From assembly GCF_014647055.1 (NCBI RefSeq), contig NZ_BMOL01000034.1, forward strand, positions 1 to 16,351: a DNA stretch of 16,351 nucleotides, in the 5' to 3' direction. A program made the translations under genes and the position numbers. Source of the stretch: Deinococcus aerolatus. Its GTDB lineage: Bacteria; Deinococcota; Deinococci; Deinococcales; Deinococcaceae. The notes under the pieces were generated by a model. The model was not told the DNA's origin and did not search any database. It was given only the letters and a program-made list of their open reading frames with translations. This document shows positions 12,201 through 16,351 of this stretch, piece after piece. Numbering within the stretch: position 1 is the stretch's first letter; every line of letters begins with the position of its first letter.

Positions 12201-12300
12201 CGTCCTGGAGCGCATCGGTCATCACGGTGCCGACAGCGGAAGATTCAATGACCTGGCGTAAGAGCTGAAGTTCGGATAGATGGACGGGGAGCTCTGACAT
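9283..12300 (-). CDS. LOV-multiPAS-GAF-HD-GYP protein, putative light-regulated c-di-GMP phosphodiesterase
   Basis: This 1005-residue soluble protein opens with a LOV photosensor (about 13-128): GRNCRILQG with photoactive Cys60, NYRKDG (Asn92), FYNELTLNP (Asn102) and FVGFQNDVT (Gln123) give the full flavin-binding set. Three or four PAS domains follow (about 141-245, 255-370, 385-505, 512-625), each ending in a D-I/V-T linker, then GAF (about 650-808). The HD-GYP output domain (about 820-1005) has HDIGK (876-880), HHEKWDGSGYP (929-939) and the DALTSDRPYR motif, all intact, so it should hydrolyse c-di-GMP. Starting at 12300 gives GAGAGG about 10 bases upstream; the frame stays open to an ATG at 12396 that has no ribosome site. 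The diguanylate cyclase gene follows on the same strand. Confidence 0.94.
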   Translation of the reverse strand: MSELPVHLSELQLLRQVIESSAVGTVMTDALQDDQPIVYVNPAFERLSGYSAAELLGRNCRILQGHDHDQPGVREIRQAIEQQQQVTITLRNYRKDGTLFYNELTLNPVRDATGTVTRFVGFQNDVTAREEARLHEAQLHGQLTSTLGRMTDGFISFDQHLNYTYLNAAAASIAGKRPEELTGHNLLTTFPEIEDSAVVQAIQRARDTGSCHEAVSHLEVFGRWIEATVYPAEDGVSVFTRDVTEQRQAQEEQRASEERFASVFEAAPMAIVVARISDHHYIDVNPEFLRVSGYSREEMIGRTPHDLKFWVDPLEFEDVGRILREQGKVLSHEVQFRLKSGMVADTVVSVVPVTIGGEACLLTLVRDITSEKRAHQQLEESEARYRQVAAELQRTLDLSLDMITIIGPRATVISVNAACERLLGHTPEELIGRSLLELVHPDDLIATHAEGAGMMQKGKAEQQVATVYQNRYLHKDGHTVWLEWNAMVIPDHPQIYCVARDITGRKAAEEDQAFLAAIVQASHAAVVGVVLDGTIRSWNGAAEQLYGYSATEAIGQALTLVTPPELYAESVANFKKVTQDERIEPFETVRVAKDGRRISVSTTASPVRDTAGQVIGVATITHDIGARLAAEQEILTLNTDLRQQLRHITGLRAIDQSIASSANLNLTLSLVVDHLCEQLGVDAASTLVLNPDTLALEYTALRGFSPANLQSSGVKVGFALAGQVALSGQPLHLPDLSTVRFSPDEQNLLRHDDFTSAAYYAVPLITRGKVVGVIEVLHRQALPLSPLWLELLGTLASQAAIAVENIQLFTELERKNLELRLAYDETIEGWARALDLRDEETEGHSRRVTEMTVALCQQLGVSSEKLVNVRRGALLHDIGKMGVPDAILLKPGKLTDEEWVEMKKHPRHAVELLSPIRFLRSALDIPEYHHEKWDGSGYPLGLKGEVIPLTARAFAVVDVYDALTSDRPYRMAWTREKALEHIQASAGSHFDPHVVQAFLTLLEDR

Positions 12301-12625
12301 CAGGGGGAAGCCTCTCTCGAGTGGACTGGTGCGCTGCTTGACGCAGAAGCGGAGAAGAGTAGACCCTCTGTACGGCAGACTCCCACAGCACGTCATTCAT
12401 GGTTGTCACAATGCAGATTCCACTGGGCTGCGCTGTCCAATTTCGGTATCCCCCAACTGGACAATCTGACAGGAGAAGAGGTATGCCCCCGGTTCTCTGC
12501 ATTCCTTTTAGGCTTTGCCGTGAAACTGAACCTTGGTGGCCCAAGTTGGCTCCAGATGCGCACTGCTACCCGGGCGGCCGATTTTGCTGTGCCCGCAGTA
12601 TTGGCAGCTGTGTACCGCTTGACAC
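12301..12625. other. intergenic region upstream of the LOV-HD-GYP gene
   Basis: No gene is supported here. It holds the 30-bp inverted repeat at 12434-12463 and presumably the promoter of the LOV-HD-GYP gene, but I see no clear -35/-10 pair. A plus-strand ATG at 12483 follows AGGAGAAGAGGT, yet its 86-codon frame has no family features and runs antisense into the hydrolase gene. Confidence 0.5.
12434..12463. repeat. imperfect inverted repeat, operator-like
   Basis: TGTCCAATT and AACTGGACA match as inverted arms at 8 of 9 positions around a 12-base spacer. It lies about 135 bases upstream of the LOV-HD-GYP start, where a regulator could bind. No partner copy was noticed elsewhere. Confidence 0.45.
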
Positions 12626-13306
12626 CTACAGCTCAACAGGAACTTCCAATAGAACAGGTGAGGCGAGCAGGTCAACCAACCAGGTGTTCACGTCCACCAG
12701 TTCAGGCCCGGTAATTTCGTGCGCCATCTCGTATTCGCGGTAGGTGAAGGGCACGCCCAGGTCAGTGAGCAGGACCTGACTCGCTCGGCCATGATGAATG
12801 CCGAGTTTCGCGTCGTGCACGCCGTGCGCCACGAATACATTCGTCTGCTGAAGCTGCTTGGTCGAAGCGAAGTTCGGGCGTGCCTCGGGCAGGATCCGCC
12901 TGGAGAGCATCACCAGGCCGGCGACCAGCTCGGGCCTCGAGAGGGTCACGCTCGCCCCGATGATCGCGCCCTGCGAGAAGCCCAGCAGGAACACCTGTGC
13001 CGGATTGAAGCCGTGCTCACGCACCAGTCGAGGAAGCAGGGTGATCAGTGCTACGCGGCTCGCTTCCGCTTCGTCCGGGTTCGGGACCGGTTCTGGCGTA
13101 AAGCGCACGTTGAAGAAGGCAAACCCGTCCGGCCCGATCTGAAGGGGGCCCCGAACGCTGACGACCGCGAACCGCGGGTCGAGGGCGTCCACGAGGGCCA
13201 GCAGGTTGCGTTCGTTGCCGCCCACGCCATGCAGCAGAACCAGCACCGGGGCGCCCTGCATCGGGCCGGACCGTGGCGGCCGGAGTTCGTACGTCAGCGC
13301 AGTCAC
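12626..13306 (-). CDS. alpha/beta-hydrolase, phospholipase/carboxylesterase family (MhqD-like)
   Basis: This 226-residue cytosolic serine hydrolase has the oxyanion segment LLHGVGGNE (residue 26 onward), nucleophile Ser111 in GFSQGA, and acid and base candidates Asp165 (GVHDAKLGI) and His196 (EMAHEI). This pattern is typical of the phospholipase/carboxylesterase group that includes Bacillus MhqD. The start is GTG at 13306-13304; the preceding VOC gene stops within the same GTGA, a 4-base overlap that implies coupled translation. In MhqO/MhqD-type operons the pair acts against quinones and other electrophiles, the hydrolase presumably acting on ring-cleavage products or esters; the actual substrate is unknown. 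All catalytic residues are present and length is normal. Confidence 0.9.
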   Translation of the reverse strand: MTALTYELRPPRSGPMQGAPVLVLLHGVGGNERNLLALVDALDPRFAVVSVRGPLQIGPDGFAFFNVRFTPEPVPNPDEAEASRVALITLLPRLVREHGFNPAQVFLLGFSQGAIIGASVTLSRPELVAGLVMLSRRILPEARPNFASTKQLQQTNVFVAHGVHDAKLGIHHGRASQVLLTDLGVPFTYREYEMAHEITGPELVDVNTWLVDLLASPVLLEVPVEL

Positions 13307-14175
13307 GACGTACGCTCCGCATGGAACCGCAGGGCGTTCCCAGCCGGGTCACGCACGTCAAGGCTGTGGTGTTCATGGGTGAACATCACTCCCGCCGCAC
13401 GCAGGCGGCTCTCGAGTTCATCAAGGTCCTGCGCTTCAGGCAGGTTCACGTTCACGCGCAGCAGCCCGCTGGATCCCCGGGGAGCGGGGGCACCATGTTC
13501 GCTCTGCCAGGTGTTCAGCCCAAAATGGTGGTGGTACCCGCCCACGGAGATGAACAGGGCGCCGGGCCAGCGAGACACCACGTCGAAGCCCAGCACGCCG
13601 CGGTAGAAGGCCTCCGTCGCCTGGAGGTCGGTGACCCGCAGGTGCACGTGCCCGAGGGTGGTCCCTTCAGGCAGGCTGTCGAAAGGCGTATTCGCGCCGG
13701 GCTCGGCGAGCAGGCTGTTCATGTCGATGGGGTCGCCGGCCATCTGCACCTGACCGTCCTGCCAGCGCCAGGTGTCGCGCGGACGGTCGCGGTACACCTC
13801 GATGCCGTGCCCGTCCGGGTCGTTGAGATAAAAGGCTTCGCTGACAAGGTGGTCACTCTGGCCGGTGCGCAGGCCCAGTCGCGCCGCATGCTGGACCCAA
13901 CGGGCCAGGTCAGCGCGGGTGGGAAGCAGGACCGCGAGGTGGTACAGGCCGGGTGAGGATGGGGGGGCGGGGTGCGCGCCCGGACGGGTTTCCAGAGCAA
14001 GCAGGGGGCGGTCAGGAAGGCCGAGGGTGACGCGCTCAAGGGTGGAGGTCAGCACGGTCATCCCAAGGAGCTGCCGGTAGAACGTGACGCTGCGGTTCAG
14101 GTCCGCGACGGTGAGTTCAATGGCGCCGAGCGTGAGGTCCGTGCGGGTCAGGGTAGGGGTGGGCAACTGAGTCAT
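13303..14175 (-). CDS. two-domain VOC / extradiol ring-cleavage dioxygenase-like protein (CatE/MhqO-like)
   Basis: This 290-residue protein has two vicinal-oxygen-chelate halves. The N-terminal half begins LGAIELTVADLNRSVTFYRQLLGM (16-39) and contains YHLAV (78-82) and NDPDGHGIEVYRDRP (118-132). The C-terminal half begins LGHVHLRVTDLQATEAFYRGVLGF (174-197) and contains YHHHFGLNTW (214-223) and DVRDPAGNALRF (273-284). Such proteins cleave catechols or hydroquinones with a metal held by two His and one Glu; His79, Glu126, His176 and His215-217 are candidates, but I cannot assign the triad with certainty. ATG 14175 has AAGGAG upstream; the frame is open to 14403 but lacks a ribosome site there. 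It leads a two-gene unit with the hydrolase, probably under the nearby MarR protein. Confidence 0.88.
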   Translation of the reverse strand: MTQLPTPTLTRTDLTLGAIELTVADLNRSVTFYRQLLGMTVLTSTLERVTLGLPDRPLLALETRPGAHPAPPSSPGLYHLAVLLPTRADLARWVQHAARLGLRTGQSDHLVSEAFYLNDPDGHGIEVYRDRPRDTWRWQDGQVQMAGDPIDMNSLLAEPGANTPFDSLPEGTTLGHVHLRVTDLQATEAFYRGVLGFDVVSRWPGALFISVGGYHHHFGLNTWQSEHGAPAPRGSSGLLRVNVNLPEAQDLDELESRLRAAGVMFTHEHHSLDVRDPAGNALRFHAERTS

Positions 14176-14207
14176 GGAGCGCTCCTTGGGAGGGGGGACA
14201 GGACCAT

Positions 14208-14216
14208 CACGAGTAT
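14208..14216 (-). promoter_or_regulatory. possible MarR half-site upstream of the VOC gene
   Basis: The minus strand reads ATACTCGTG, matching the left arm of the doxX operator (ATACTCGTTA) at 8 of 9 bases. It lies 33 bases before the VOC ATG. The right arm is not conserved, so binding would be weak or by a half-site. Confidence 0.4.
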
Positions 14217-14266
14217 GGCGGTCCTGGCAGATCATCGCGTCGGTGCAGTGGGGACGCGCCCAGGCT

Positions 14267-14907
14267 TCAGACGAGGAATTTCCAGGTGCTGGTGAAGTTC
14301 GTGTTCTGGGTGAATTGCAGCTGAGTCCCGAGGAACCCGAGGCCTTCAAGCCGACGGGCACGCTCCAGGGAACCCGCGTCGATGCCGCGCAGCCCGCCTG
14401 CATTCGCCAGTTCGACGATGGCCGTTATCGCGGCCCTGTCATCCCCGGCGATCAGCACGTCCAACGACTGGCCGGCCACGTGCCCCTCCACCAGTGTGCC
14501 GGCGAAGGTGGTATTGAAGGCCTTCACGACGTGGCTGTCAGGGATGAGCGTCGCGGGTTCTTCTGCAGCGCTGGTGTGGCCACTGATGGGCAGGCCCGTG
14601 AAGTCGGCGGTGAGGGGATTGCTGATGTCCACCACGACCTTGCCGGCCAGCTGATCTCTGAGCTGCTGGGCGAGGTCCTGTACAGCCGTGTGGGACACCG
14701 CGAGCACAACCACGTCACTGGTCAGCGGCTGATCAAGCGTGGTGGCCTGGACCGTGACGTTGGGGACGCGGCCTGCACTTCAGCCGCGAGCGTCTGGGCG
14801 TCGCTGGGGTTGCGGTCGATGATGGTGATGGTGTTCCCGCCGCGGGCAGCGACGTGCGCGATGCCACGGCCCATGTTGCCGGCGCCGATGACGGTGAGGT
14901 GGGTCAT
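14267..14907 (-). pseudogene. NAD(P)-binding reductase (F420-dependent NADP reductase-like), frameshifted
   Basis: Two frames together encode one protein of about 213 residues. The first starts at ATG 14907 (AAGGAG upstream) with MTHLTVIGAGNMGRGIAH, a Rossmann GxGxxG fold, and reaches a stop at 14722. The second supplies DVVVLAVSHTAV, KVVVDISNPL and HVVKAFNTTFAGTL, as in the F420/NADP reductase-like family, and ends at 14267. The shift lies near 14767, where one extra C on the plus strand (G on the coding strand) would restore AAVPNVTVQATTLDQPLTSD across the join with no loss. Either the gene is freshly inactivated or the base call is wrong. It sits between doxX and the VOC gene and would supply a dehydrogenase to the detoxification set. 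Confidence 0.8.
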
Positions 14908-15066
14908 ATGGGTCTCCTTGAAGGGTGAATCAGGGTGAAGGGAGGGGGTTGTCGTGGAGGCGGGTGAAGGTGCTTGAATGGCTGAGGCGCGGGGCCTGCG
15001 GGTTACGTTCCAGACGGTCGCGCCGAGAACAGCAGCGGCCAGGAGCGCGAGAGTGATGGGAAGCAT
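14908..15066 (-). other. in-frame hydrophobic leader or small ORF upstream of the reductase
   Basis: From ATG 15066 an open frame reads MLPITLALLAAAVLGATVWN, then VTRRPR and a Ser/Pro/Thr-rich stretch, and runs without a stop into the reductase ATG at 14907. It resembles a membrane anchor. Only a poor GGGCGG precedes the ATG, directly adjacent to it, while 14907 has an excellent site. It may be a chance frame, a 5' extension giving a membrane-bound reductase, or a tiny gene that lost its stop. Confidence 0.3.
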
Positions 15067-15075
15067 CCGCCCGGG

Positions 15076-15516
15076 TTAGGCGTTCCTGGTGCGAAGGGTA
15101 TCGATGGCGTAGCGGCCAGCACCCGTCAGGGAGAGGGTGACGGTGGCAGCCAGCAGCGCGAGGGGGAATTCGACGCCGTTCGGGTTGAAGAAGCCGGCCT
15201 TGACGTGAACGAGGAGGAGCGCGCCGAGCATGTTGAGGGCGAGGAGGGGAGCGGCGATGCGGGTGAAGAGGCCCGCGACCAGGGCGGCGCCGCCCAGCAG
15301 TTCGATGAAGGCGATCAGGGGTGCGGTCAGCCCGGGGAAGGGGGCGCCCATGCCGGTGAAGGCCTCAACGGTGCCGGGCAGGGTGTAGATGGCGATCTTC
15401 TGGTAGCCGTGGGCAATGAAGATGATGCCGATCACGACGCGCAGGACGGCCAGAGCGATGTCGACGCGGTGAACGGTGGCGAAGGTGCGGGTCTGGCTGG
15501 CTTCTTGGGTGGTCAT
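15076..15516 (-). CDS. DoxX family membrane protein (CatD/MhqP-like)
   Basis: This 146-residue inner-membrane protein has four predicted helices (about 18-38, 64-83, 87-105, 115-133). It carries the DoxX features VLRVVIGIIFIAHGYQK after the first segment, a GLTAPLIAFIELLGGAALVAGL core and a final FPLALLAATVTLSLTGAGRYAID. DoxX proteins accompany dioxygenases and thiol/quinone stress genes, as CatD with CatE in Bacillus; their exact activity is not settled. The ATG at 15516 has AAGGAG at good spacing; a longer frame to 15582 would run through the promoter and operator. It is the first gene after the marR gene and has its own operator at 15542-15561. Confidence 0.9.
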   Translation of the reverse strand: MTTQEASQTRTFATVHRVDIALAVLRVVIGIIFIAHGYQKIAIYTLPGTVEAFTGMGAPFPGLTAPLIAFIELLGGAALVAGLFTRIAAPLLALNMLGALLLVHVKAGFFNPNGVEFPLALLAATVTLSLTGAGRYAIDTLRTRNA

Positions 15517-15541
15517 GATGTGCTCCTTGTACGTGCAAACG

Positions 15542-15561
15542 ATAGGCGTGATAACGAGTAT
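15542..15561 (-). promoter_or_regulatory. MarR operator upstream of doxX
   Basis: ATAGGCGTGATAACGAGTAT has one arm that matches the perfect marR palindrome at 9 of 10 bases and a weaker second arm (6 of 10). It lies 26 bases before the doxX ATG, in the same position relative to a possible -10 (TATCGT) as in the marR promoter, so the MarR protein probably represses doxX too. Confidence 0.65.
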
Positions 15562-15578
15562 TTGACCGGAGAAAAGAC

Positions 15579-16046
15579 TCAACGCGTCGTGGTCGAGTTC
15601 TGCCCAGCAGCTTCCTGAAGCAGCGTGAGCAGCAGGCTCAGCCGCTCCGGAGACAGGTGTTCGAACTGCTGATGGTGCAATGCTGCGAGCGGCGCGTCGA
15701 AGCGGTCCACCAGGGCCCGGCCTTGTGGCGAAAGGCGGGTCAGGACGACCCGGCGGTCGTGCTGGTTCCGGACACGCTCCACCAGATCCTGTTTGTCTAG
15801 GCGGTCGAGCAGCCGGGTGACGTCGGGATCCTTGTTGAGCAGTCGCTGGGCGATGTCGCCGCAGGTGAGAGGCTGGTCTCCGGCTCCACGCAGGATCCGC
15901 AGCACGTTGAACTGGGTGACGCTCAGGCCTTCGCCCTTGAACAGCTCTTCCGTATCGTCATGGAGACGGACGGCAAGGGTCTGCAAGGCGAGGTACGCGG
16001 CGTGTTCCAGATTGGCGTGTGGGATGTCGGGGGCAGTCAGGGTCAT
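15579..16046 (-). CDS. MarR-family transcriptional regulator
   Basis: This 155-residue winged-helix dimeric repressor has the DNA-recognition helix and wing at about 60-108, with LTCGDIAQRLLNKDPDVTRLL followed by RVRNQHDRRVVLTRLSPQG; the wing arginines and aspartate (NQHDRR) are typical of MarR. A single cysteine (Cys62) sits at the start of the helix-turn-helix region, so redox or electrophile sensing through it is possible but unproven. ATG 16046 follows AAAGGAAG. A perfect 20-bp palindrome occupies its own promoter, indicating autorepression, and related sites precede doxX and perhaps the VOC gene. By context it resembles the quinone-sensing MhqR/CatR-type regulators, though CatR itself belongs to the DUF24 group. 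Confidence 0.93.
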   Translation of the reverse strand: MTLTAPDIPHANLEHAAYLALQTLAVRLHDDTEELFKGEGLSVTQFNVLRILRGAGDQPLTCGDIAQRLLNKDPDVTRLLDRLDKQDLVERVRNQHDRRVVLTRLSPQGRALVDRFDAPLAALHHQQFEHLSPERLSLLLTLLQEAAGQNSTTTR

Positions 16047-16073
16047 GGTCTTCCTTTGACGTTGGTCTTTAAT

Positions 16074-16102
16074 AATTTACTCGTTATAACGAGTAATGTC
16101 AA
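16074..16102 (-). promoter_or_regulatory. marR promoter with perfect palindromic operator
   Basis: On the minus strand TTGACA (16102-16097) and TAAATT (16079-16074) are separated by 17 bases. The palindrome TTACTCGTTATAACGAGTAA (16077-16096) covers the whole spacer and half of the -10, a classic autorepression design. Confidence 0.8.
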
Positions 16103-16346
<244 letters not shown>

Positions 16347-16351
16347 ACAAT

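Noticed and set aside
11122..12261. 379-codon open frame on the plus strand
   Set aside because: It is antisense to the LOV-HD-GYP gene, which has intact catalytic and sensor motifs; this frame has none.
12483..12743. Plus-strand ORF with an AGGAGAAGAGGT site before its ATG
   Set aside because: The ribosome site looks good, but the 86-codon product is Cys/Pro-rich without family features and its second half is antisense to the hydrolase gene.

Overview
The window is GC-rich bacterial chromosome or plasmid DNA, most likely from Deinococcus or a close relative. The grounds are high GC with strong G/C-ending codon use, simple sigma-A-like promoters, GC-rich hairpin terminators, and a CsoR regulator with a Cys-His-His metal site, as I recall for the Thermus thermophilus protein. 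The genus is an inference from style and family resemblance; no marker gene is present.

Region 1 (1-6979) is a copper homeostasis cluster around a divergent control region at 3389-3558. Leftwards run copA (two N-terminal metal-binding domains and a CPC ATPase core), an unrecognised 139-residue protein, and, behind a hairpin terminator, the start of a Cys-rich four-helix-bundle copper storage protein that leaves the window at base 1. Rightwards run copZ (chaperone), csoR (Cu(I)-sensing repressor, stop/start overlap with copZ), a glutaredoxin-like protein, and a second P1B ATPase with a His-rich leader and a CPD instead of CPC or CPH motif. Both promoters have G-run inverted repeats of the CsoR-operator type in their -35/-10 spacers, so one repressor can plausibly control both arms.

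Region 2 (6980-8107) is a scar. A fragment of a YVTN beta-propeller gene lies on the minus strand beside a small HD-domain hydrolase gene on the plus strand, followed by a stretch with no recognisable gene and a strong terminator.

Region 3 (8108-12625) is a cyclic-di-GMP pair on the minus strand. The first gene encodes a 1005-residue protein that I read as LOV-PAS-PAS-PAS-PAS-GAF-HD-GYP, a probable blue-light-gated c-di-GMP phosphodiesterase. The second encodes a GAF-GGDEF diguanylate cyclase.

Region 4 (12626-16102) is a MarR-controlled detoxification cluster on the minus strand: a MarR regulator, a DoxX membrane protein, an NAD(P)-binding reductase broken by a one-base frameshift, a two-domain VOC/extradiol-dioxygenase-like protein, and an alpha/beta-hydrolase. 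The gene set resembles the Bacillus subtilis CatDE and MhqO/MhqD quinone and electrophile systems. A perfect 20-bp palindrome fills the marR promoter spacer. A degenerate copy lies in front of doxX, and a half-site lies in front of the VOC gene.

Region 5 (16103-16351) has no convincing gene. It ends in a long hairpin that could be a terminator or the edge of a repeat or mobile element.
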